64,000 bases of DNA from Deltaproteobacteria bacterium (lineage in GTDB: Bacteria; Myxococcota; Myxococcia; Myxococcales; 40CM-4-68-19), in NCBI GenBank assembly GCA_025358085.1, contig JANYKT010000141.1, positions 1 through 64,000 of the forward strand, given 5' to 3'. Positions 46,157 to 54,232 of the stretch are shown here, one piece after another. The notes beneath the pieces are model-generated. The model was not told the DNA's origin. It saw nothing but the letters and a program-made list of their open reading frames with translations, and did no database searches. The position numbers and the translations under genes were made by a program. Numbering within the stretch: position 1 is the stretch's first letter; each line of letters opens with the position of its first letter.

Positions 46157-46184
46157 TTTCGCCTCCCCCCGAAAATCCCATCGC

Positions 46185-46553
46185 CTAGCCACATTTGAAC
46201 TCGCGGTATTGCTGTGCAAGGGCGGCGCCGCAGCGGTTGCCCTGGGCGCGTCGCAGCTTGTGCGCGAACCCTTTCCTCACCTGAGAAACCGTTTGCTCAG
46301 CCTGGTCAGCCTGGTCATTCGCCCGCACTGCATGAACGGCGCGCGGGGAGGTCAGGGGCTTGGGCGAGCGCGCAGCCCGGGCAAGGTGGTTCTCAAACAA
46401 TTCGGACGGCAGGGTGCGTGGTGTCGCAACCATCTGCTGCGCGGCCTGTGCCGGCTCCGGGTCTGCTCGCAGCGCCGCTTGCGCCCGCAGGAGCAGTCCG
46501 GCTCCGAGAAGCAGCGCGCAGGTCGTCTGGCCCGACAAGAAGAGGCGTCCCAT
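46185..46553 (-). CDS. Small exported protein, hypothetical
   Basis: The product is 122 aa from ATG 46553. The N-terminus (LFLSGQTTCALLLGAGLLL, RAQA) looks like a signal peptide with a cleavage site near residue 27. The mature part is polar and helical, rich in Ala, Gln and Arg, with one Cys in GNRCGAAL and one in the last residues (EFKCG), so it could form one disulfide. No family is recognised. It lies upstream of the YHS gene on the same strand and is divergent from aspS. The start has only AAGG about 10 nt away, so confidence is moderate. Confidence 0.5.
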   Translation of the reverse strand: MGRLFLSGQTTCALLLGAGLLLRAQAALRADPEPAQAAQQMVATPRTLPSELFENHLARAARSPKPLTSPRAVHAVRANDQADQAEQTVSQVRKGFAHKLRRAQGNRCGAALAQQYREFKCG

Positions 46554-46743
46554 GCCGGCGCGACCTTGCAACCGGGACGCCAACAAAGCACGGGAGGGAC
46601 ACCCGAATGACCAGTCGTACGGGGTTCGAGCGCAAGTCCTCAAAGTTTCCGGTCCCGCCAAGCGCAAGTCGCCCGCTCGCACGCTGCAGACTTTCGTGCT
46701 ACGGCCAGCGCCGCTTTTGAGGGGCTTCCAAGGGAGAGTCGAA

Positions 46744-48576
46744 GTGGCCGAATTCATCCGCGAACTCAAGCGCACCCATTCCTGCGGTGACCTCACCGCG
46801 AAGAGCGTCGGCGAAGAAGTCATCCTCTTCGGCTGGGTCCACAACCGTCGCGATCACGGCGGCGCGGTCTTCATCGACCTGCGCGACCGCGAGGGTCTGA
46901 CCCAGGTGGTCTTCGAGGCGGACGTCGACCAGGACCTGCACGCCATTGCGCACGAACTCCGCTACGAGTTCTGCATCGGCGTCCGCGGCAAGGTGGTCTC
47001 GCGCGGCGGCAACGTGAACCCGAAACTGAAGACCGGCGAGATCGAGGTGCACGCCGTTCAGGCGACCATCTTCAACCGAAGCGAGACACCACCGTTCCTG
47101 ATCGAGGACAAGATCGACACAGCGGAAGAAAAGCGGCTCCACTACCGCTACCTCGACCTGCGGCGCGCGCCGCTGCAGAAGACGCTGATGGCGCGGTCGA
47201 AGATGAACTCCACCACTCGAACGGTGCTGAACCGCAACGGCTTCCTCGAGCTCGAGACGCCCTTTCTGGTCAAGTACACGCCCGGCGGCGCACGGAATTT
47301 TCTCGTGCCCAGCCGGCTCTCCGCCGGAAAGTTCTACGCTCTGGCCGAGAGCCCGCAGCTCTTCAAGCAGCTCTTCATGGTGGCTGGCTTCGACCGCTAC
47401 TTCCAGATCGTCAAGTGCTTCCGCGACGAAGATCTGCGGCTCGACCGGCAGCCCGAGTTCACGCAGATCGACATCGAGATGTCCTTCGTCACCCAGGACG
47501 ATGTCTTCACCGTGGTGGAAGAGCTCGTCACCAGCTTGTGGAAGGAAGTCCTCGGCGTCGAGATCCCGAAGCCGTTCCCGCGGATGAAGTTCGAGCAGTC
47601 GATGCGCGAGTACGGCAACGACAAGCCCGACCTGCGCTTCGCGATGAAGCACACCGACCTGACCGCGCTGGTGGCCGAGCACAAGGGCTGCGGAATCGCG
47701 ATGTGGTCGACCTTCGCCACCGTTACGCACGGCCAGATCGTCAAGGCGCTGGTGATCCCGTCGAGCGCGAACCTGAGCCGCACCGAAACCGACAAGCTCG
47801 AGGAGATCGCCAAAGGCATGGGCGCGAAGGGACTCGCGCGCGCGAAGCTGGCCGACGACGGCACCTGGACGCAGTCGCCGCTGGCCAAATCGGTGACGCT
47901 CGAGGCGCGCGCGGCCATCAACGCGGCGACCGGGGCAAAGCCCGGCGACGTGCTGCTCTTCCAGTTCGGCAAGGAGTCGCAGGTCCACACCGTGCTCGCG
48001 AACCTCCGCCTCTTCCTGGGCAAGAAGCTGGGCCTGATTCCGAACCATGGGCCGAGCGATGCGCAGGACCCAGGCTCGTGGAACTTCCTCTGGGTCATCG
48101 ACCCGCCGCTGTTCGAGTATGACGACGAGGCAAAGCGCTGGGGTGCCGCCCACCACGCCTTTACCCGGCCCCACGACGAATCCATTCAGTATCTCGACAG
48201 CGATCCAGGCAAGGTGCTCTGCTACCGCTACGATCTGGTGCTGAACGGCGTCGAGATCGGCGGCGGCTCCATCCGGCTGCACGACCCGGTGGTGCAGGGC
48301 CGCGTCTTTGCCGCGATGGGCATCCCCGCGGAAGAGGCGGAGCAGAAATTCGGCTTCTTGTTGCAGGCACTGCGCTTCGGTGCGCCGCCGCACGGAGGCA
48401 TTGCGCTCGGCATGGACCGCCTGGCGATGCTGCTGTCGGGCGCCGAGAGCCTGCGCGACGTGATCCCGTTCCCGAAGACACAAAAAGGGACCGACCTGAT
48501 GACCGATGCGCCGGGGGACGTCGGGGCTGGGCAACTCGCCGAGCTGCAAGTCGCGTCGACCTTCAAGAAGCCCTAA
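46744..48576 (+). CDS. aspS: Aspartyl-tRNA synthetase
   Basis: The product is 610 aa, the bacterial length. The anticodon-binding OB fold is near the start (FGWVHNRRDHGGAVFIDLRD). Class II motif 2 is FRDEDLRLDRQPEFTQIDIE, the GAD insertion follows, and motif 3 is GGIALGMDRLAMLL. GTG 46744 is chosen because GGGAGAG lies 5 nt upstream and the product then begins at the conserved AEFIRELKRTHSCG; the frame is open further upstream but without similarity. Whether it charges tRNA-Asn as well cannot be decided by eye. Confidence 0.96.
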   Translation: MAEFIRELKRTHSCGDLTAKSVGEEVILFGWVHNRRDHGGAVFIDLRDREGLTQVVFEADVDQDLHAIAHELRYEFCIGVRGKVVSRGGNVNPKLKTGEIEVHAVQATIFNRSETPPFLIEDKIDTAEEKRLHYRYLDLRRAPLQKTLMARSKMNSTTRTVLNRNGFLELETPFLVKYTPGGARNFLVPSRLSAGKFYALAESPQLFKQLFMVAGFDRYFQIVKCFRDEDLRLDRQPEFTQIDIEMSFVTQDDVFTVVEELVTSLWKEVLGVEIPKPFPRMKFEQSMREYGNDKPDLRFAMKHTDLTALVAEHKGCGIAMWSTFATVTHGQIVKALVIPSSANLSRTETDKLEEIAKGMGAKGLARAKLADDGTWTQSPLAKSVTLEARAAINAATGAKPGDVLLFQFGKESQVHTVLANLRLFLGKKLGLIPNHGPSDAQDPGSWNFLWVIDPPLFEYDDEAKRWGAAHHAFTRPHDESIQYLDSDPGKVLCYRYDLVLNGVEIGGGSIRLHDPVVQGRVFAAMGIPAEEAEQKFGFLLQALRFGAPPHGGIALGMDRLAMLLSGAESLRDVIPFPKTQKGTDLMTDAPGDVGAGQLAELQVASTFKKP

Positions 48577-48580
48577 CGCA

Positions 48581-49159
48581 GTGTCAAATCCTCGCGAGCG
48601 CGTGGCTCCAGTCTGGCTCTTTTCGTTCGTCGGACTTCAGGTTTTCGCGGCCGGCTTCGTGGCGCGCGGCGCCGCCATCATCGGGATGCACCTCGCCGGA
48701 CAGGCCTGGGACAAGCTGCAGCTGAGCGCGCCTTACCTCTCGCAGACCGGCCAGCTCTGCGCAGGCGCCATCGGCGGCGCATTGATCGGTCTCGCGCAGT
48801 GGCTGCCGCTGCGGAGCTTCAGGGTGCCGCCGCGCTGGATCCTTTTTCCCCTCGCGGGCGGACTCGGCGTGTCAGCCGCGGGGCTGGTCTGGCCGCCGCT
48901 GGTGCTTCTTGCCGCGCCCATCGCGGGCGGGCTCGCGGGCCGCTCGCAAGCAAAGCTTCTGCCGCAGCCCGGTCCGCGGTGGCCCAAGGCGCAGGCCCTC
49001 GCGGCGTCCTGGGTCGCGCTCGCCCTGCTGCTCCCGTTTCCGCAGTGGGCCGCCGCCGCCTTCATCCTCGGCGCCGCCCTTCTCTCAGCGGCCGGTATCC
49101 GCGGGTCATTGATTCCGCCATCAAATCAGCCCGCAGGAGCGAGCAACCAAACTAAATAA
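48581..49159 (+). CDS. Membrane protein, hypothetical
   Basis: The product is 192 aa from GTG 48581, 4 nt after the aspS stop. It has about five hydrophobic segments: FSFVGLQVFAAGFVARGAA, CAGAIGGALIGLAQWLPL, ILFPLAGGLGVSAAGLVW, LVLLAAPIAGGLAG and AFILGAALLSAAGI. No family is recognised. It is likely co-transcribed with aspS. The last 8 nt overlap the convergent DUF1304 gene. Confidence 0.72.
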   Translation: MSNPRERVAPVWLFSFVGLQVFAAGFVARGAAIIGMHLAGQAWDKLQLSAPYLSQTGQLCAGAIGGALIGLAQWLPLRSFRVPPRWILFPLAGGLGVSAAGLVWPPLVLLAAPIAGGLAGRSQAKLLPQPGPRWPKAQALAASWVALALLLPFPQWAAAAFILGAALLSAAGIRGSLIPPSNQPAGASNQTK

Positions 49160-49523
49160 CCTGGTGCCGTGAGAGCCAGAGCGCAGTGAGCGCCAGCACC
49201 GCGGGCAGCGCTTGCACATAAAGAATGCGCCTGGAAACCGAATAGGCGCCGTATGCGCCCGCGACCACCACGCAGCAGAGAAAGAAAGTCGCGCGCGGAA
49301 CCAGGTCCGCGTCCGCGGTCAGCGCCCAGAGAAGGCCTGCCGCGAGGAAGCCATTGTAGAGGCCCTGGTTTGCCGCCAGCACTGCGGTGGCCGCGGCCTT
49401 CTCGGGCGTGTTGTGGAAGGTCTTGAGACCTTGGGGCTTCTGCCAGAGAAACATCTCGAGCGTGAGGAAGTACAAATGGAGAGCGGCGACCAGCAGGATC
49501 AGGACGACCGCGAGCGTGTGCAT
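49152..49523 (-). CDS. DUF1304 family membrane protein
   Basis: The product is 123 aa, the normal DUF1304 length, with four transmembrane segments. The family signature is visible: ALHLYFLTLEMFLWQKPQG, then NQGLYNGFLAAGLLWAL and VVVAGAYGAYSV. The function of this family is unknown. It is convergent with and slightly overlaps the upstream plus-strand gene, and is divergent from the diacylglycerol-kinase-like gene by 111 nt. Confidence 0.85.
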   Translation of the reverse strand: MHTLAVVLILLVAALHLYFLTLEMFLWQKPQGLKTFHNTPEKAAATAVLAANQGLYNGFLAAGLLWALTADADLVPRATFFLCCVVVAGAYGAYSVSRRILYVQALPAVLALTALWLSRHQVI

Positions 49524-49634
49524 GGCTCGAACGAGTATCACCTTGCGACCCACGCGCGCCCCTGCGAGGCTTGACCGCACCGGCGCTTCCACGACTGCGC
49601 GCGAGTGCAGGGAGCGTCGCCGGTCGGAGAATTC

Positions 49635-50573
49635 ATGAAAGCGTTCCTGGTGCTGAATCCCCGCTCGGCCAACGGCAGGACCGGGCGTCACTTCGATTCC
49701 ATCGCGCAGGCGGTGCGTGGCTCGATCGGCGACCACGGTCACGCCTTCACCGAGCGGATCATGCACGCCGCCGAGCTCACCCGAACGGCGCTCGCGGCTG
49801 GTCACGATCTGGTGATTGCGGCGGGCGGCGACGGGACCATCAACGAGGTGGTGAACGGCTTTTTCGAGCCGGCCCTCCCGGGTCAGCCGCCGCGCCTTAT
49901 CCGGGAGGAGGCCGCGCTCGCCATCATCGCGCGCGGCACCGGCGGCGACCTGCGCCGCACCGTTGGCCACGACGGCAACCTGGCCGAGAGCTGCGCACGC
50001 CTCAAGGGCGAGCACCGCAAGATCGATCTCGGCCGCGTCGATTACACGCTTGCGGGTGGCGGCCAGGCGTCGCGCTACTTCATCAACGTCGGCGATGTCG
50101 GGGTGGGCGCGAAGATTGTGGAGATCGCCAACCGCGGCTCGAAGGCCCTGGGCACGTTCAGCTTCACCATCGCCAGCCTGCGCGGCCTTCTCGGGTGGCG
50201 CGATGTCCGCCTCAGTGCCTCGTTCGACGGCGCCGCGGCCCAGGTACTCACCGTCACTTCACTCGCCGTCGCCAACGGGCGCTACTTCGGCGGCGGGATG
50301 ATGATTGCGCCCGAGGCTCGTCTGGACGACGGGCTGTTCCACATCACCATCTGGAGCGGCTTCACGCTCTTTGACTTCGCCACCAAAGGGGGCGCAATCC
50401 GCGACGGTTCGCACGTCAAGCTGCCCGGCACGCGCACGCGCACCGCGCGCACCATCAGCCTTGAGGCGGCGACGCAGGGGGAGGCCATCGGCCTCGAGGT
50501 GGACGGTGAGCTGCTCGGCCAGCTCCCCGCTACCTTCACCGTGCTGCCGGGAGCGCTCCGCCTCGTCTCCTGA
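49635..50573 (+). CDS. Diacylglycerol kinase / lipid kinase family protein
   Basis: The product is 312 aa. The DAGK catalytic domain is at the N-terminus: FLVLNPRSANGRTGR, then AAGGDGTINEVVNGFF, the GGDGT ATP-binding motif. The second motif, normally GTxNDFAR, reads ARGTGGDLRR, so the usual Asn is replaced by Gly. The C-terminal beta domain has YFGGGMMIAPEARLDDG and GEAIGLEVDGE, typical of YegS/BmrU/DgkB-type lipid kinases. It most likely phosphorylates diacylglycerol or a related lipid. Confidence 0.88.
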   Translation: MKAFLVLNPRSANGRTGRHFDSIAQAVRGSIGDHGHAFTERIMHAAELTRTALAAGHDLVIAAGGDGTINEVVNGFFEPALPGQPPRLIREEAALAIIARGTGGDLRRTVGHDGNLAESCARLKGEHRKIDLGRVDYTLAGGGQASRYFINVGDVGVGAKIVEIANRGSKALGTFSFTIASLRGLLGWRDVRLSASFDGAAAQVLTVTSLAVANGRYFGGGMMIAPEARLDDGLFHITIWSGFTLFDFATKGGAIRDGSHVKLPGTRTRTARTISLEAATQGEAIGLEVDGELLGQLPATFTVLPGALRLVS

Positions 50574-50617
50574 CAGCTTTATTAGGTGCGGGCAGGCCGC
50601 GCCCTTATTCTCTGCCT

Positions 50618-51466
50618 ATGCTTCTCATCGCGCTCTTGCTGGCTGCTCCGTCCGAGGTCCTCCCGCTGCGCGAAGAAGCGCAAGTCCGCGAGCTGTGCAG
50701 CGTGCTGCGTGACACAGGCGAGAGCTTCGAAGGTGACCCCGCCGAGGCGGCGGCAGCACGGCGCACCGCGCAGCTCAAGCGCGAGCAGTCAATCCAGGCG
50801 AGCTACAGCGTCGAGGTGCCTTCGAAAGGGTTCGCCTTCGGCCGCTTCCGCCCCGGCGAAAATCTGCTTGAGCTCGACGGTGACCGTCCGCTGCGTGCCG
50901 TGAACAATGAACTCTCGCTCGATCTCGACGGCACCGACGAGGTGGCCTTCCGGGCGCGGCCTGAGCAGGTGTCGCAGTGGAGCCGCGCGCAGAAGGCGGG
51001 GACCATCAAGCTCGTTGTCGTCTTCCGCCCGACCGGTGAGCGCTGCGCCGGCAGTTCCGCGGCGCGGGCCTGGCGGCTCTCGGGGCACGCCATCTCCTGG
51101 CAGATTGTCGACGGCGACAAGGTGGTGGCCGCCGCCGACGATGCGGGCGAGCCAGTGGGACCGCCCTCGGGACCGCGCTCCATCCTGGTGGAGAAGGTCT
51201 CGCTCGAGGAAGCGGAAGAGGCAAAGGTCAGCTTCGCTGGCGTCAAATCCGCGCTCGACAAATGCGCGGCAGGCGCGCGGCGGCTGGGGACCCTGGTCGT
51301 CACCTTCGCCGTGCAGGGCGGGCGCGTCCGCGACCCGCAGGTCATCCTCGATGCGCTCCGCGACGAGGCGGTCTCGGTCTGCGTGGCGCGCGCTCTTTCG
51401 GGGGCACTACTGACCGGCGCCGCCGGCATGGGCGGCCGCGGCACCGCCACCCTCGCGCTCCAGTAG
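50618..51466 (+). CDS. Secreted protein with an AgmX/PglI-like (TonB-like) C-terminal tail
   Basis: The product is 282 aa with a very short signal-like N-terminus (MLLIALLLAAPSE). The middle is beta-rich and unrecognised. The C-terminal ~75 residues (LDKCAAGARRLGTLVVTFAV, GGRVRDPQVILDALRD, SVCVARAL) match in style the TonB-like tail of AgmX/PglI-type proteins that is common in Myxococcota, with its conserved Cys pair. The function is unknown. It is convergent with polA. Confidence 0.7.
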   Translation: MLLIALLLAAPSEVLPLREEAQVRELCSVLRDTGESFEGDPAEAAAARRTAQLKREQSIQASYSVEVPSKGFAFGRFRPGENLLELDGDRPLRAVNNELSLDLDGTDEVAFRARPEQVSQWSRAQKAGTIKLVVVFRPTGERCAGSSAARAWRLSGHAISWQIVDGDKVVAAADDAGEPVGPPSGPRSILVEKVSLEEAEEAKVSFAGVKSALDKCAAGARRLGTLVVTFAVQGGRVRDPQVILDALRDEAVSVCVARALSGALLTGAAGMGGRGTATLALQ

Positions 51467-51474
51467 GCAACGGC

Positions 51475-54174
51475 CTAGTGCGCGGCGCCCCAGGTGCCGC
51501 CCGTGCCCAGCTCGACAACCAGCGGCACCGCGAGCTCCGCCGCGGCCGACATCTGCGCGACGACCATCTTGCCGACCTCCTCCACCTCCTCGGGCGGCGC
51601 TTCCAGCACGAGCTCATCGTGAACTTGCAGGAGCATGCGGGCGCGCTTCCCCCGCAACTCGCGATCGACCAGCAGCATGGCGCGCTTGATCAGGTCCGCC
51701 GCCGTGCCCTGGATGGGCGTGTTGACCGCGGTGCGCTCGGCGGCCATGCGCGCCGCGCCGTTCTTGCTGTTGATGTCCGGCAGGTAGCGGCGGCGCCCGA
51801 AGAGGGTCTTCACCATTCCGGTGCGCTTCGCCTCCTCGGTGGTGGCGTCCAGCCACTCTTTTACCTTTTGATAACGCGCGAAATACTTTTCGATAATCGC
51901 CGCCGCCTCCGAAGTGGAAAGCTTCAGCCGGTGCGCCAGGCCGAACGCCGACAGGCCGTAGGCGATGCCATAGTTGATCATTTTGGCGATGTCGCGCTGC
52001 TGCCGCGTCACCTCGGCGGGCGGCACGCCGAAGGTCTCGCCGGCCGTGCGCGCATGCAGGTCCTCGCCGGAGAAGAAGCTGTCGCGCAGCACCGGATCAC
52101 CCGAGACGTGGGCCAGCACGCGCAGCTCGATCTGGCTGTAGTCGGCGGAGAGCAGCCGAAAGCCTTCCCGGGGAATGAAGGCCTCGCGGATGCGCGCGCC
52201 GATCGGCGTGCGAATGGGAATGTTCTGGAGATTCGGATTGACCGAGCTCAGCCGGCCGGTGGCGGCGATCGCTTGATCAAACGTTGTGTGCAGCCGTTTG
52301 TCCGCGCCCAGGGCGGCCGGCAGCGCATCAAGATAGGTGTTCTTCAGCTTGGTGAGCTGACGGTGCTCGAGGATCTTGGCCGGAAGCGGGTGCTGCTCCG
52401 CCAGCTCTTCCAGCACTTCCTGGTCGGTGGAGGGGCCCGTCTTGCCACGCTTGAGGACCGGCAAGCCGAGCCGGGTGTAGAGCACCTCGGCCAGCTGCTG
52501 GTTGGAGGACGGAAGGAACTCCCCGCCCGCCAGCGCGAAGATCTCTTTCAATAACGAATCGATCGTTCCGCTAATCTCTTTCGATATCGAAGCCAGCGTC
52601 ACCGTATCGAGATTGATGCCCGTCAGCTCCAGACCGGCCAAGACTTGGAGGAGGGGAAGCTCGAGCTCGCTGTAGAGCTTCCACAGCTCCTGATCCTCGC
52701 GCAGGTCCGCGCCCAGAGCGTCCGCCAGCCTGCGCGCGCCCTCGACCAGTGCGCCCGCCGCCGCCGAGACTTCGTCGACGGAGATCTCCGCCAGCGCCGT
52801 CGCCTTCTTCCCCTTGCCGGACCGCTCGCACAGCTCCTTCAGGGACGGCAACTCGCAGGAGATCCGCTCGCGTGCCGCCATCGCCAGCGAGTGATCGCGC
52901 TCGGTGGGGTCGAGCAGGTAGGAAGCCAGCCGCGCGTCCATGCCGAGGCCTTGCAGCTTCACTCCCGCGCGGCTCCAGGCGACGACGTCGCGCTTGAGGT
53001 CGTGGCCGTCCTTGATCAGCTGCGGATCCTCGAGCAGCGGGCGGAGGATGTCGATGGCCTTCTGCGCATCCATCGATACCGGAGCGAAGAGCGCGCCCGA
53101 GGTCCCGTGCGGCCGGTGACCGAGCGGAACATAGACGGACTCGTCCGGCAGGGAGATGGCGACGCCGAGCAGCTCGTCGTGGAGCGGCTCGTCCTCGGTG
53201 GTCAGCGTCAGCATCGCGAAGCGCCCGGCCGCGCGCGCCTTCGAGACCAGCGCGTCCACCGCCGCACTATCGCTCGCGAGCAGTCGCGTGCCGGTGGGCG
53301 GTGTCGGCGCGGGCCGCGGCAGCTGCTTGATCAGGTTGACGAACTCCAGCTCGGTGAAGAGCGCGCGCGTCTTGCCTTCATCGAGCGGCTTTCGCTCCAG
53401 ATCTTCCAGCTGGATGGGGATGTCGAGCTGGTCATACAGAGCCACCAACCTGCGCCCGACCCGCACCCGGTCGAGGTTTGCGAGCAGGTTCTCGCGCAGC
53501 TTGGGCTTCTTGATCTCGGCCGCGTGCGCGAGGACGCCGTCGAGATTCCCATATTCCTTGAGCAGCGCCGCGGCTGTCTTCTCGCCCACGCCAGGCACGC
53601 CCGGGATGTTGTCGATCTTGTCTCCGGTGAGCGCGAGCAGGTCCGCCACCAACGTCGGAGGGACAAACCATTTCTCCTCGACCTCGGCGGGCCCGAACCA
53701 TTTCTCGTACATGCTGTCGTAGCAGCGCACGCCCAAGCCTTGCGGCTCGACCAGTTGGAGCAGGTCCTTGTCGCCGGTGACGATCACCACCTCGAAACCC
53801 TGCGCCCGCGCGCGCCTGGTCAGCGTAGCGATGACGTCGTCGGCCTCGTAGCCGGGCGCGCCGATGGCCGGGACGCGCAGCGCCTCCAGCACCTTGCGCA
53901 CCAAGGGAAACTGCGGGCGCAAGTCCTCGGGCTGCGCGCTGCGAGTCGCCTTGTACTCGGGAAAGATCTCGGCACGGCGCGCCTTCGAGTCCTCGTCGAA
54001 GCAGACGGCGAGGTGCGTGGGCTCCCCCTCGCGGATGGCGCGCAGGAGCATGTTGGTGAAGACGTAGACCGCGGTGGTGACCACGCCTGTGCGGGTGGTC
54101 AGCGGGCGATCTTTCATGGCGTGGTACGCGCGGTAGATCGCGTGCGAGCCGTCGATGAGCCAGAGGGATGGCAT
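51475..54174 (-). CDS. polA: DNA polymerase I
   Basis: The product is 899 aa, near the usual 880-930. The 5'-3' exonuclease domain at ~1-300 shows LWLIDGSHAIYRAYHAM, GYEADDVIATL, VTGDKDLLQLV and GDKIDNIPGVPGVGEKTA. The 3'-5' exonuclease domain at ~310-490 is degenerate: the first motif DxE is replaced (RFAMLTLTTEDEP), while GHDLKRD and MDARLASYLLDP remain. The polymerase domain is intact: LLSADYSQIELRVLAH (motif A), DIAKMINYGIAYGLSAFG (motif B) and LLQVHDELVLE (motif C). It should replicate and repair DNA but probably lacks proofreading. Confidence 0.96.
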   Translation of the reverse strand: MPSLWLIDGSHAIYRAYHAMKDRPLTTRTGVVTTAVYVFTNMLLRAIREGEPTHLAVCFDEDSKARRAEIFPEYKATRSAQPEDLRPQFPLVRKVLEALRVPAIGAPGYEADDVIATLTRRARAQGFEVVIVTGDKDLLQLVEPQGLGVRCYDSMYEKWFGPAEVEEKWFVPPTLVADLLALTGDKIDNIPGVPGVGEKTAAALLKEYGNLDGVLAHAAEIKKPKLRENLLANLDRVRVGRRLVALYDQLDIPIQLEDLERKPLDEGKTRALFTELEFVNLIKQLPRPAPTPPTGTRLLASDSAAVDALVSKARAAGRFAMLTLTTEDEPLHDELLGVAISLPDESVYVPLGHRPHGTSGALFAPVSMDAQKAIDILRPLLEDPQLIKDGHDLKRDVVAWSRAGVKLQGLGMDARLASYLLDPTERDHSLAMAARERISCELPSLKELCERSGKGKKATALAEISVDEVSAAAGALVEGARRLADALGADLREDQELWKLYSELELPLLQVLAGLELTGINLDTVTLASISKEISGTIDSLLKEIFALAGGEFLPSSNQQLAEVLYTRLGLPVLKRGKTGPSTDQEVLEELAEQHPLPAKILEHRQLTKLKNTYLDALPAALGADKRLHTTFDQAIAATGRLSSVNPNLQNIPIRTPIGARIREAFIPREGFRLLSADYSQIELRVLAHVSGDPVLRDSFFSGEDLHARTAGETFGVPPAEVTRQQRDIAKMINYGIAYGLSAFGLAHRLKLSTSEAAAIIEKYFARYQKVKEWLDATTEEAKRTGMVKTLFGRRRYLPDINSKNGAARMAAERTAVNTPIQGTAADLIKRAMLLVDRELRGKRARMLLQVHDELVLEAPPEEVEEVGKMVVAQMSAAAELAVPLVVELGTGGTWGAAH

Positions 54175-54232
54175 CGGCGCGGGTTCTAACAGAACGCGCC
54201 TGCTGTTGCCGCGACGACGAGCGGATTCTAGT

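Noticed and set aside
46699-48549. Open frame of 616 codons on the minus strand
   Set aside because: It is antisense to aspS, whose frame carries class II synthetase motifs.
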